The notes below the pieces were generated by a model. The model made no database searches. It was not told the DNA's origin and worked only from the letters and a program-made list of their open reading frames with translations. A stretch of 64,000 nt of DNA, taken from the NCBI GenBank assembly GCA_905250115.1, contig CAJNOI010000025.1:298755-362754 (forward strand), read 5' to 3'. The first letter of the stretch is position 1. Each line of letters begins with the position of its first letter. Both the position numbers and the translations under genes were made by a program. Positions 44,061 to 56,543 of this stretch are shown here, piece after piece. This DNA is from Adineta steineri (lineage: Eukaryota; Rotifera; Eurotatoria; Adinetida; Adinetidae).

Positions 44061-47000
44061 TCATACACTCAATTCAAAAGCCTCTTTTGATTTCTGTTTC
44101 TTTTGAAGTCGTGCTTTGCTTCCATCAGATAAAGAACAATTGAGTATGATGAGCTTCTTTAACGATGTGCTTTTTTGGATCATTGAAACCAGACAAGGAA
44201 CACTCACATCAGTTAACAGTTTGTTTCCAGATAAACAGAATATTTCAATCGTGGTCTTGTTATCCTGAATAACATCGGCTAACAATTTCACTCCCTCGTT
44301 CGTTATGTCATTTTCCGATAGATTGAGTTCAGTTAATGTTTTGTTTATTTTCAGCATTTGAACTAGATATTTGACACCTTCATCGGTAATACCATTGGAT
44401 GCAAGACTAAGTTTTTCAAGTGTACTATTATGATTAGTTAACGTCTTACATAATAAATAAATGCCAACATCAGATAAATCATTATTGTTTAAGGACAATT
44501 CCTTTAGAGACGTGTTATCATTTAATGCATCACATAAGATTAGAGCACCAACTGATGTAATTTTATTATCTGCTAGTGAGAGTTGTTTGCATTGTTTAAA
44601 GAGAAGTGCAAGGTTAACTGCAATTTCCATATCTCGATCCGAAGTAAATATTCCATCTAACAGTATTTCGGGAGAAGCGTCTTGTTCTTGAATGATTTTA
44701 TCGATTTTCACATTTTGATACTGTATAAGTTCTGTAGTATAAATAAAGAAAAATAGAACGATTTGATCGGCATGAATATAATGAAAAGGAAATCTATCGA
44801 GCTCATAGTGTAGATAAAGATGTCACAAAGGTTCTTTCCACGAGGCTCTATGTCTCGAGCTATGGCCATTTGATTAACTTTCTTGCCTATCACAAAATAT
44901 ACCATGAAAAATCTATAACAATGAGTTTTTACCAACAAATTTAACGAGTAAGGGATCTCATCGTCTTGATTCTATTTGTCTTGTGCACTCTGATTGAATT
45001 CTCGCTTTTTTTCTCCTTGGCTTCAGCACTACTCATCACATCCTGATATCATGGTATTTTCTTTAGATGCCTGGAAACTGTTGGATTTCTAATACAATAG
45101 TATACTAAGACTACATGATGAAATAGATCGACTACTGTATCTCAAACGGTGTATATTTGCTCGAGGATGTTTTACCTGTTCAGTTGAAATTCTTAATGAT
45201 AAGTAGTTATTAAAATATATCATGAAAGTTATGAACAAGTATCGAAAAATTCGACAATCGATTGTTGTATAAGATGTTAGTATTTTAAGGTAAACGATAC
45301 TTACCTTGTTGAAACTGATATCGCATTTTGTTCAAGGCCTTGCACCAATAATGTTCCTTTGAAAATAATAGATTTGCTAATTTCTTCTCATTATGCTGTA
45401 ATTGGAGTTTCGATTTATCTGCATCATCCATCTGATAATGATACATTTCAAGTGAAGTGAATGAATAAGGTTTTGTTGATTCTGAAGCTTTAATAAGTGC
45501 TTCTGTAAGTTCATGCGAAACAAAACAATTTGATAAGCATAAACAAGAAATAAATGAGTCATTCAATAGCAGATCAATCAAACAACGTTCTTTTTCGTCC
45601 GATAATTTGATGTCAGAAATGAAAAGACTAACCTTTTTCAATGATTTATGATTGCGTAATGACTTCATCAGTTCAATCATGACTTGTTCATTATCAAAAC
45701 TAGTATAACTCATAATATCAAGTTCTAGCAGTGTTTGGTTTTTTTTCAATGTTTGACAAAAATTAATCATAATAGTAGGCGAACTGAAGCAGAAGTTCAG
45801 TTTTAATTGACTGATTGAAAAATCATTTGTAAGGAGAATATTCAGAAATTCGATATTATGCAGATGACTGATGGACAATATTTTCGAGTCTGATGTTGTT
45901 TGTGTAGCCCCACAAAATGTTTTTTCATCATTTGGAAAAACTTCAAAACCATGAATGCGAAATACTCGACGTATCTTGCTTTGAGACCAAAGTTGATGAA
46001 AGATTTTCAAATCTATGTTTTGATAGCGTCCCGGTGCTTGTATTTCTACGACATGATCTTTAGTATGTATCGACATATATTTGCAAATACATTTTGGACT
46101 TCCTATTAGAGATTGAACTGTAAGATCGAAAATGTCTACACGACAAATAGAAGAACGATTAATAGTAACGTCAAATAATTGATCAAGATCAGTTGTATTC
46201 TTTAATGAACATTTCACTAATTTTAAAATAGCAAAGGTAAATCCTTTTTTTAATAGATTACATAATATTGTGACATGATCACTAGTCAGATATTTGTCCT
46301 CTATAACCGCTTCTTTTGTTTCTCGATTAAATGTTCCTCCAAAAGCTTCAAATTGATGGATATTTTCAGATAGTTTATTGTTAAAACTAATCGTATCATA
46401 ATGTTCTAAACATACCCATCGAACATGACCATCGTCACTAATCATTCGATGTAAATTACCCAGACTTTTCTTCGTATCAACGTTTTCTAAATAATTTTCC
46501 AATTCTCGCAGTTCAGCACCATGTAACGCAGTCTTTTGAGAAGTACTTGTCGTAGTTTGTGATGTATCTACAGGCGGAGTTGTAGTTTCAATTTCTTGAA
46601 TTGCTGCGGTCATCATATCTAGTTGATTGTTAACACTAGTAGTCGTTGATGGACCTACTCGAGGAATGGACTTGGTATTTGTAAAACCTGGTATGTTGTC
46701 GACTAGCGGAAGAATGCTAATTCCGACACCAAGTAGAATTCGAACGATACCTAATGTTGTGCGTAGGTGAGGTCCATACTTCACAATAAATTCTTTTGGT
46801 TTCTTAACTACATAACCTTCATGTAATGCAACATGCCGTTGTGTAGGATTGTCTGAACAGTCACATAGGAAATATAATTTATATTGATGCTGAAAGTAAC
46901 CTTTTACAGAATTTAGAACTCCTCGATTATAATCTTCTATAGGTAGAATATAAAAATAACGAGGAGTAGTATATTCATGAAGCTCATAATTTTGCGTCAT

Positions 47001-47381
47001 AGCTTGTCTCGTCGTAATCAAAGTCTCCTGTGAATTGATGTGAATAAGGTCAACTGTTTTTTGTATGTTATGCACGTTTTTATCGAGACGATCGATGCGA
47101 GTATAAATATAATCATTGTATTGTTCTTCGGGATCAAAAGCATCAATAAGTACATCTTTATATGCTTTAATACGTTGAGGCTCTGAACGTTGTCCATTTT
47201 CGTCACGAAGAAATGCTATTTGGGTGTTTTCAATACATAACGATGTCACTGTAGGAAAACGTTGACGAACGTCTTCCAAAACTAAACATTCGATACCATT
47301 AAGAGTTACTGTTTCAAATTGTACGATAGCGTTACGATAACGAACTGATTGATATGTTGCAATAGAAATTTGTTCATCCAT
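44061..47381 (-). CDS. Leucine-rich-repeat (RNI type) protein with an uncharacterised N-terminal region (915 aa)
   Basis: Two minus-strand exons, 47381-45305 and 44731-44061, join over a 573-nt intron with a perfect GTAAGT donor and a CTACAG acceptor at phase 1, giving 915 aa; without the intron the frame stops five codons later. Residues 1-300 hold an unknown region (IENTQIAFLRDENG; RYFYILPIED; KLYFLCDCSDNPTQRHVALHEGY; FIVKYGPHLRTTLGIVRILL) that resembles, from memory, N-terminal parts of fungal and rotifer signalling proteins of unknown function. A low-complexity Thr/Ser linker lies near 250-290. Degenerate LRRs begin near 370 and become regular RNH1/NLRC-like repeats in exon 2 (LSLADNKITSVGALILCDAL, LSLASNGITDEGVKYLVQML, LNLSENDITNEGVKLLADVI). 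It is likely cytosolic, with a ligand- or protein-binding role. No NACHT/ATPase motif is seen, so it is not a canonical NLR. Confidence 0.75.
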
Positions 47382-50049
47382 AGCTAGTCGAAGTAGAAAA
47401 ATAGTCTACACGTAATGGTACGAAAGACGTAATAATGACCAAGAAAGAAAATGATTTAATATTTATTCTCGATCATTTTGCGCAGAATATTTTTTTATTT
47501 GTTTTAGCAAATTTAATGCATTACTTTTTTCAAGCAATAAGCGTTGTTATTGCAAATAAGAGTAAAATTTTGCCATGTGAGAAATCTACTAAGAGACGAT
47601 ATGTTTGAATTCAGATTACTACGCAAAAGTAATCAGTTTTGAGTTTATTTCTCATTCTGCATCACATATGCCAATTACAATAATGAAAACAGCGAAAATA
47701 CCACTGTAGAAAAGAAAAACATCAACCACTTTTATTTCGAGACAAAAATTGTTTTTTTTTTCAATTTCGTGGTAAGGATGAAAGTAGAAAATGAATTACC
47801 ATACCTATACAAATGTTTCGATTTTTTTATATATTGATTTTGCTATTATTTAAAAGTGGTGGTATGGATGTTTAAGAATTTGAGAGTGTGCCTACTAATA
47901 TTGTATTCATTCAACATCCACCCTCAAAATTATGATAAATACAGTTTGATAATATAGGAAGATGTGTGAAAACTAAAATTACCATTCACTTCTTCGAGAT
48001 TTATATACACTAAAATCCTTCATATGGAAAAAAACAGAATATTTTCAGAATAAACAAACTACATTTGCTACTTAAAAAAATAACAAAACAACAGAAAAGC
48101 ATTTGTTTAGTAGCATAACAGAATGTTCATAGTATGTTTTTTTTTCTTCAAGTAACGGTGATAATAATAACGTTCAGTATTCAAATAATATGCAAGATCT
48201 CTGTTTTTATTTAAAAGATAAGTTCTGCTAGAAACAAATATGAATAGACGTTGCCTATCTGGTTCAATTTCTTCTTCGAATTGATTGTCTCAGACTATTT
48301 ATAATTCAAAGAGTCATAAAAGAGAAAAAGTTCATATAAAACAGTACTATTCGTACAATCCAACATATTAAAGACAAATTGAGAATTTAAAAAAAGAATT
48401 CTTATCATAATAAACTCAAATATATGTTGAAGAAATATGATATAGATTAAGAAAGAAGAGACAAGTGCAGCAATCATATTTATACTATCGCGTATTAAAT
48501 GTTTTGTAAATCGAAATGATGTGCATTGTAAATGTGTGAAATAAAACATATGGTTTCCTTTCAATATAAATTGTAAAAAAAAATAGAAAAAATTTGCATT
48601 TTTCTTTCATTTCATATCAATATTGACTAAAATTTTATAGACATATTAAAAGGCTCTCAGAAAATAACCTTCTCCATCAAACGAACAGTAAGTTTATATT
48701 TTGCTAAAACATGCAATGAGACAAGATCAATCTACATTGTAATCTACGAACTACTCAATATTCTAGATATTTTTCGCTCTAACATCATAGAAATATAGTC
48801 AGGAACTGCTGAATTCTAAATCGATCTAGAATATCAAGTTTTGTTCGGAACTCAGTCATGAGAAATAGTGAAGTCAAAATTAAGGTTTTTCACGCACAAA
48901 TAGCATCGAGCATACTGATAACATAGGTTCACTATAAATTTTTCCTATCTGTTCTATAGATAAAATCAACATCAAAAACTTTTGTATTATCTTGAAATAA
49001 TCGATCAGTCTAAATTATTCCACCATATGTGATCATACTCTTCTGACCATTGAGATTTGTATACTATATTTGTGAATGATATAATTCTTAGTATTCTACA
49101 TGCTGTTTGTAGGTACAACAACGAGTATAATAAATATGTTCAAGTTACTTGAAATAGAGCTGACAATACTCATCTTTTCGATGAAGATGTTTATGATCAA
49201 ATGTGATTCATCAATGCTGTGGCTTCATGTTGTTCAACCAGACTTGACAGCAGGTAAAAGATTTATTAAATTTTATACAGTTGATGACTATCGTAGACTT
49301 TAATAACGGACATCTATTAGACTACAATACTCTCTTATATAACTCAATAATATTCAAAGAGTTTTACTAATACATATTTAATAGAGCCTCCAAAATTTTC
49401 TACATTATACATTTATCTAGGATGAGAGTTGTATTGTTTCTATGGTAACTATTTAACGCTTGAAAAATGTTCTTCTCAAATATTTAGTAAAATAAGCTGA
49501 ACTACACGGGTTAAAGTATTATTATAGAAATGTAGTTTGCTCTGTTTTTCAAAAGCTTTCCTACAAGAGTTGTAGCACTTTTTATTTGAGAATTTAAGAG
49601 CTTTTATTTCCTTGATAGTTTTTTTCTTGAGCTCTTTCCAATTCAAAAATTTGATATGGTAAAAAGTGTTTGTCAATTTCAAGTTGTGTGTCACCTATTA
49701 AATGAACTGCTTTTGTATCTTTAAAGAATGTAGAACTCTTCTGATTCTATATATTCTTGTATCATGAAAAAAGAACATGTGTATGTACATAAAATTGATA
49801 ATGGTTACTTTCTAGGTCACACGTATATTAAATAGTGTGGACCTTGTTTTTATTCAAACTTCTAAATTTCTGCTATGTTCATAAGAACTAGAGAAACAGA
49901 AAACATAGTATAGGGATTAGACAATCATAAAGAAATTAATTATCGATTTCTTTCCTTATCATATATGTACGATTTTGTCTAACAAAATTAATCAGAATTA
50001 AAAATAAAGAACCTCTTTTATCTCTTATTTTATTTCTGTTTTTGTAAAG
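47382..50049. other. Intergenic with one hairpin element; 5' exon of the downstream glycosidase not found
   Basis: About 2.7 kb. Element 15 lies at 47877-47931. The first exon (start codon and signal peptide) of the GH5-like gene should be in the last few hundred bases, but I could not identify it. Other short open frames have no domain. Confidence 0.5.
47877..47931. repeat. G-rich/C-rich hairpin element 15
   Basis: Ends AATTTGAGAGTGTG and CATCCACCCTCAAAATT. The pairing extends outward beyond the family terminus into AATT on both sides. Confidence 0.7.
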
Positions 50050-52384
50050 GTCATTATGGTTATATCGCTGATGAATATGATCGTCATGTAATATTACGTG
50101 GTGTTAATGTTGAAACAGAGCAAAGAAATATTCCGGCTGATCAAGATAGACCAATTGATCCTTCACTATATAATGGTCAATGCCCATCTAATGAATATGT
50201 TTATCAGCAACCACCAACATGTCAAATAGATTATGGTAAAGGAATGTATAATATCAGTGATGAATGGAATAGTCATAATGACTTTGCTCAAATAAGAAAA
50301 TGGGGGTTTGTTTAGTTTATTAACAAAAATAATCGATTTAATTAAAGCATCATTTTCTTTTTCTATTCTATAGTTTTAATGTGATTAGATTATGTTTAAG
50401 TTGGAGTGCATTAGAACCAACACCAGGAAATTATAGTGAAATATATTTACAACGAGTTGAACAGGTATTTATATTTTAATATTAGAATGTCGAGAATTTG
50501 CTAAAAGATATTAATATTTGTAGATAGTTCAATGGGCATCAGAAGAACAAGTCTATGTTATACTTGATATGCATGAAGATTTATATTCTCGTTATATAAT
50601 TGGTGATAAAGAACATGAAATACCACCATATTTAACATCATCTGATGGACAAGATGGTGCTCCACAATGGGCAGTTATGGCTGATGATTGGCCAGCATTA
50701 GCTTTGTTTGGTATTGGAAATCTAAATTTAGCAATGATGAAAGCATTTGATCATTTTTATAACAATTCCGTACCACCTAATATTCCACAAGGAGATGCAC
50801 CTGGGCCCGGTTTACAAGATCATTATATTGGAGCTATTGCTTCTTTAGCAAAAAGATTCGTAAATAACAGTGCAGTGTTAGGATATGAGGTAATCATTTT
50901 CTCTTCTTTTTATTAATTTGAAATCTAATGATATCTCTTTTGATCCTAACGTGAGCGTTACGAAAGAGGCTGAAGTAGGACAAGTCTGATAACGATCTAG
51001 TTGTACTTTTGAATAAAATTTCAATATAATAATCATATTTATTTATTGATTGATTAAAAACAGATCATGAATGAACCACAGCCCGGGACACACATTGATC
51101 AATATGAATTTTCAAGTAATTATTTATATCCATTCTATAAACGTGTTATACAAGCAATAACTGGTGTTCGTGATGATTTACCTGATTGTTCAATATCTGC
51201 ACCAACTGGAACAAACTGTTCCTATACTAATTTACAAATTAATGATCAACGTCATTTATTTTTTGTTGAACCAACTGCTTTTCGAAATTTACTTGATTTT
51301 TCTCCTCAACATTCCACACCATTTACATCATATAAAAATATTGTTTATTCTCCTCATGTTTACACACATGTATTTACAATTGATAGTATATTACATTTAA
51401 ATGAATCAGATTATCCACCATCGTTCGAGTATGTTATTAATATTTTTTGTAAGATAAATAAATAAATATATGTCATTTTCTAGTTTTGCATATGAATCAG
51501 CATTAAATGAATCTATTGGTTTACAAAGTGCAATTTTAGTCACAGAATTTGGTTGTGGTGCAGATGCTGATGAAAGATTATTAATTCCAACTATTGAATC
51601 TCAAGATAAAGCAATGATATCTGCAGCAATATGGCCATGGAAAAATAATTGTTTTCAAGCAGGTTGTGAGACAAGTTGGAGTTTATATGATTCAGGTTCA
51701 CCAAATGGTACATTTCCAAATCAAAATGGTCCTGAACGTTTAAATCGTGTTCGAATATTATCTCGTATACATCCACGTGGTGTTATTGGACAATTAAAAG
51801 AATATTTTCACAATACAACAACATCATCATTTCATATGATTGCCAATTGTATTAATAAAACATTTCTATTATCAAATAATGAAACAATAATTTATATACC
51901 CCAACGATTAAATACATCCATAATAAATATAACTGGTGAAGCTGTATTAGAGAATATAATTAATAATCCCGATCAAAGTCGTCAAATTATTATTAAACCA
52001 ACATGTAATGGACAATATAATGTATTTATTGCAAATAATACAAATGAAATTGATAAATTACATCAAAAAATAATCCAAAATGAAAATTCTAATATAAAAT
52101 CAAATAATCACCATAAAACAAAACAATTAATGAAAAATACTTTGGAAGTATTTCAATCGTTACATACTGTTGCTGTTCAAATTGGTGAAACATTTGCCGC
52201 AACATCTTCTAAATCTATAAACAAGGTACGTTAAGTTCGATAATCGTAAACAGTAGCTTGAAAATTGTTTCACTATTTAACGGTGTTTATTTAATTTATT
52301 TAGTTCAAAGCATTGCAACATGCTGTTGAAATCAATATGAAAAATATAAAGCCATTGCTAAGCAAGATTCGTAAGCAGGCATGA
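50050..52384 (+). CDS. GH5-family endoglycoceramidase-like glycosidase, 5' exon missing (632 aa visible)
   Basis: Six visible exons, 50050-50305, 50374-50464, 50524-50889, 51064-51428, 51484-52225 and 52304-52384, are in frame to the stop. The first begins at a TAAAG acceptor with phase 2, so at least one upstream exon carries the start and probably a signal peptide. Motifs: VILRGVNVE near the start, GFNVIRLCLSWSALEP, VILDMHEDLYS, the acid/base EIMNEPQPG (Glu in NEP), VYSPHVYTH, and the nucleophile block ILVTEFGCGADADE, followed by AAIWPWKNNC and WSLYD. These are the clan GH-A barrel landmarks of the endoglycoceramidase branch, which cleaves glycan from sphingolipids. The catalytic glutamates are present. 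Several NxS/T sequons fit secretion. After the barrel come a beta-like domain of about 110 residues and a Lys/Asn-rich helical tail not usual for the family. Confidence 0.85.
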
Positions 52385-52649
52385 TGTCTGTCGTTTTTAT
52401 TCGACTCTCAATTGGATTTATTTTGCACATGTTGATTCATCTCTGAATGTTGCATTCAAATAATTTTCTTTTTCGAAAATTTCAAAATATATATGATAAC
52501 GTTCAGAATTGACGTTAGAGTTTCAAATTGAAGGTTTAATTTTATAGAATTTTGATTGAAAACAAACCTTTTGTATACATTCGTAACTCGAGCTTGCAAA
52601 ATAAGTAGTATACTTGACAAGATATGTGTTTTAAGAAGTAAAAAAGAAT
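52385..52649. other. Spacer, no gene seen
   Basis: Short AT-rich spacer between the glycosidase stop and the ankyrin start. Confidence 0.6.
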
Positions 52650-52925
52650 ATGAGTGCTCTTCATGAAGCATGCCGAAATGGTGATTTTGAAATAGTTCAA
52701 CAATTGTTACCAACATTGTCTATCGATAAAATCAACCAAGTCGAGCTCAGTGGTACTACAAGTCTTCATGCTGTTTGTAGTTTTAATCATCCTCGTATTG
52801 TCAAACTTTTACTAGATCATAGAGTCGTTCGATCGCTATTGAATAAAGATGGACGTACTGCCATGGAAGAAGTCGCTATAGGACAAACACAAATATTCTC
52901 GCGATCTCTGTTCAGAAAAAAATAA
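52650..52925 (+). CDS. Small ankyrin-repeat protein (91 aa)
   Basis: ATG at 52650, single exon, 91 codons. Two clear ankyrin repeats: SALHEACRNGDFEIVQQLL (residues 2-20) and TTSLHAVCSFNHPRIVKLLL (about 36-55), then a half repeat (LLNKDGRTAMEEVA, about 63-76). The end IGQTQIFSRSLFRKK resembles, from memory, the linker that follows ankyrin repeats in longer bdelloid proteins. So this may be a truncated form that has lost its C-terminal partner domain. Two and a half repeats are below the usual minimum for a stable fold. It is convergent with the broken gene at 53045. Confidence 0.65.
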   Translation: MSALHEACRNGDFEIVQQLLPTLSIDKINQVELSGTTSLHAVCSFNHPRIVKLLLDHRVVRSLLNKDGRTAMEEVAIGQTQIFSRSLFRKK

Positions 52926-53044
52926 AATGTATTATTTCATGTATTTATTCTGCGTGAGAAAAAAATTATAAAAAAGACATAGCATTACTGTCAATGCTTT
53001 ACATATTCTCGTATTACAAGATTGTCTGTTTTTATCCAAATCTT

Positions 53045-54836
53045 CTATTTATTGTCGTGTTTCTTTAAGTTACAGTACCGAGCTGGAAGCAAACAATCCG
53101 ATTTGGTTTTGTTTATTCCTACGCCACAATAAACACATCTGCGTCGAGGACAAGGTGCTGACCATCCATACTGGATTATTTTCCAAAACGTCGTATCAAC
53201 TAGTTCCGGTCCAATGCTACCGGATTTTTCTGCCAGTTTCATTCGTTGAACGAAATCATTGATTGCAGCCATTGCTTCAGGCGAGCCATTTCGGTATCTT
53301 GTAGCAGCTAAAAGAAGAATCTATATTAATTATTTATGACTAAAAATATAAAACCTTACCTTTTTACTGATGGCCATCTCGATGCAATCCTTCTCTCCGT
53401 TGAGTCACTTCTCTTGAACCATCAAATAATTTGGGTTCCAGATTATATACATTATTGTAATGATATAGAAATATTAACGTAAATAGTGTGCTTTACTTCT
53501 ACGATCATATCCTGATCTTGCAACACTATCGGAATCTATGGATTTTGCTGACAAAGTCTTGTGATTTTTTCCACCTAAATAATACACAATATTATAATTA
53601 TATATCAATTCATGATTACAAAACAAGTCTTACTGGCGACTAGCCTCTTCGTGGTTGGTAATCCGTTTTCGTCAACAACAGGTTCATCCATATATTTGTT
53701 TAAAAATTTTCCTAAATGATTAAATAGAAACAGGAATATATTTTAAATTTTGCATTTCTCTCAAAGAATTGATACTCACTGGTCACCCGCCTTTCCTCAT
53801 CAATACGGTTCTCGACTAGACCGATGAAATAATAACCACTATTACCGTCTTTTCCAAGTAAAAATGAGCACAGTGTTTCCATTTTGATGCGTTCATCCTG
53901 AACCTAAACAAGAAAAGTTAAAATAAGATGCTAAACAATTATTCGACTCACCTTCATGCATTTACCAGATAGAATTCGCCATACTTTCATCCTGTTCGTG
54001 AATTGGTTAGGCTTTGATTCCTTCGCTTTTTTTCTTAAGTCGCAAAATATCGATCGTAGTTGACCTATAATAAATGAAAACTAGATTATTATAGTATAAA
54101 TAATATATTAGTAATCATACTGCTTCTGTCCTCAGCTGTGTATTTCCCAATATGCTTTACAAAATTTTTGGTTTCGCCTATTTTCCACAAAGATGAACAA
54201 CGCGTTCCATGTCATCAAACGAAGGATTTTGTAAAACTTTTTTTTCGCAAAGTTCTGGGCGTTCCATCATGCAGTCGTAAAGCCAATCAGGTATGCATAT
54301 TGTGGCTGCATAAACTACTAGTTCATTTGTAAGTTTTTCCCATGCAAGAGATTCATCTTCAGAGTCTCGTACAGTCAAAAATGCTGGTTGTGGCGAATGG
54401 CGTTCAGTAAGTGCTTTCTAAAAAACAATTGATTAATTCCATATATCCCTCTAATGAGTAAATAGTCATGTATTCTTAACAACTATTAGCAACTTCTCTT
54501 CTCTGATTTTTCTACTCGCTCTTTATAGATGTTAATTAGTACTAATAAGAACGAACGACGTGAAAATAACACTCATTCTATACAATAAGGCCCTGATTAA
54601 CTTACTAATAGTTTTCCTGAATTTGGTGTAGTACTCAATTTTTGCAATGACACCAGTAATCCATTGATGTTAACTTCTTCTTCTAAATTGAGAAAGAAAA
54701 ATTACATACAAATATGAGGTGCTATAGAAATATTACTTGAATTGCACAAATAATTTATAGCTGTACAGCTTTGATAATGGTTGTTGATAGGTTCTTCAAT
54801 GAGTGCTTTTATTTTAACAGGCTGAATGGAACGCAT
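53045..54836 (-). pseudogene. Multi-exon gene of unknown family with frame breaks
   Basis: ATG at 54836 starts MRSIQPVKIKALIEEPINN. Exons 54836-54737, 54682-54606, 54417-54121, 54064-53952, 53903-53780, 53711-53634 and 53574-53497 have good splice sites, and a last piece at about 53318-53045 ends in a Cys-rich block (PCPRRRCVYCGVG). Most junctions agree in phase, but exon 3 stops at TAG (54178-54180): the run GGAAAATAGG is one base short of the frame used before and after (LCGK, then IGETKNFVKHIGKYTAED). Between 53497 and 53318 a segment near 53360-53440 could not be joined without a stop. I recognise no family. Either the gene is decaying or the assembly has small indels. The start codon lies 5 bp from hairpin element 16, so no normal promoter distance is left. 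Confidence 0.45.
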
Positions 54837-54840
54837 GGTT

Positions 54841-54924
54841 CTTGAGGGTGGTTGTGGGTGTGGGTGGGTATGGATGTAGATAAAGACACAACACTCACAT
54901 CCAAACCCATCCCACACCCTCAAT
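54841..54924. repeat. G-rich/C-rich hairpin element 16, with a G-quadruplex motif
   Basis: Ends CTTGAGGGTGGTTGTGGGTG and CATCCCACACCCTCAA. Four GGG runs with loops of 7, 3 and 1 nt occur between 54845 and 54869, a canonical quadruplex pattern. It is the best-paired family member, with a long stem interrupted by few mismatches. Confidence 0.85.
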
Positions 54925-55633
54925 TAAGTAAAAAATACGATATTACTGTTCTACAAGCTGTAATAAAGAAAAAGAATTAATCAAAATGCAACTCCTACTT
55001 GTGAGTGCGATAAAAATTAAGTTGCGCGAAACAAAATATACTCTAGTATTTTTAATACACTTGTACAAGTAGCATTCGATTATACGTACAAATGTCGTGA
55101 AAATTCCCTAGAGTAGAACGACTATCGACATTTTTCAGAATATTAACATTTACTCACAATTTTAACGACATAGGTATTATGAGAAAACAATACTTATGTT
55201 AAAAATTCAAAATATTTTCATCATATTCAAAGAAGAAAAAATGAGAAGCATGTTCGAACGTATATATAAAATCGGCTAAGCGCGAAAGAGAACACGTATA
55301 TTTTATATATGTGCACAGACAAAATACATAAACAACGATAAAAGCATATACATTTATTCTTAACGTAGTATCGTAGTATGCTTATCTTTTTCTTTTTCCA
55401 TAGTGTACCGATAGACTCATAGAGAATAAAAAGATGATCATTCGTTAAGAAAGTTAATTGACGAAGAATGCTAAAATAAGCTTTCGATATTTGTTTCTGC
55501 ATACAAGAAATTCCTATTGCTAGAAATCTTAGGCTGTTCTCTGACATGAATTTTATTATTATAGATGACGCCAATTGGCGATACTTTGTTTGACAGATAA
55601 CGCCCGTCTGAAGACTCGCTCAGCTCTTTTTCA

Positions 55634-55692
55634 TCTTGAAGGTGTAGTGTAGGTGTAAGTGAAGAAGGAATATCGGTATATCTACATTGTCT
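55634..55692. repeat. Hairpin element 17, right arm decayed
   Basis: Left CTTGAAGGTGTAGTGTAGGTG is recognisable (first bases quoted CTTGAAGGTGTAGTG); the right side keeps only TATCTACATTG. Confidence 0.4.
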
Positions 55693-56480
55693 AACCTGAT
55701 CTATATTTACGTCGCAATATCAAACGAAAGAATAAATCAAAGAAGAAGATGAGAAATTAGAATGACATTATGATTTTTGAATTATAGAGGAGGAAAGATT
55801 GATATAGACTATACAAAGAAAAAGTAACTAATAATTAAAGAAACTTAAAGCTTGCCATAATAATTTACTTTTTATCAGTTTTATTTTACACTTATTTCTC
55901 TTTCTTATCGTTGGCACAAATATCAAAAAAAGTAACTACTATTTATTTTATTTTTATTCAGTAATTATACTTAGCCATATGAAAAACACATTGTTTCTGT
56001 AAATCATTGATTTTAGTCAAGTTTAGTTCACTATGTACAGTATCTATAACTTATCAATCAATCGTTTTGTTCTTTTACTAATATCGATTGTGTGTTATTT
56101 TTGTTTAATTAACAGAATCGTTCGCACAAGTGTTAGACAAAAAAATATATTTATATTTTCTGTTAGATTTTACTAAGTTGTTAAATAATTTGTCCAAAAT
56201 ATACAAATACATTGCATATTGGTTTTTTTCTCACAAACCATAGAATATTATATTTATTTTCCCATTCAGTCATTTCTCTTCCATAATTCTTCTATATATA
56301 TGTAATTAATTTCATTGAATAAAATGAAAATCATGTTCATCAAACACATTTGTTTTTTCTTCAATTCATTATTTGATTACATTGCTGGTCATTACAAAAA
56401 TCTTGATTGTCTAGATCAACATCAAGGATACGTCAGATAATAGTTTTCTTATCAACTCTTGTATGGTATATGCTTTTGAC

Positions 56481-56543
56481 TAGGAGTGTGGGTGTATAGA
56501 TGTGTTCGAATTATAGATCAGTGTAATATCTATGTACACGAGA
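56481..56543. repeat. Hairpin element 18, right arm decayed
   Basis: Left TAGGAGTGTGGGTGTATAGA, right TATCTATGTACACGA; the C-runs of the right arm are lost. Confidence 0.4.

Noticed and set aside
49100..49694. Open frames as the missing first exon of the glycosidase
   Set aside because: None has a convincing signal peptide followed by a donor in the right phase for the acceptor at 50049.
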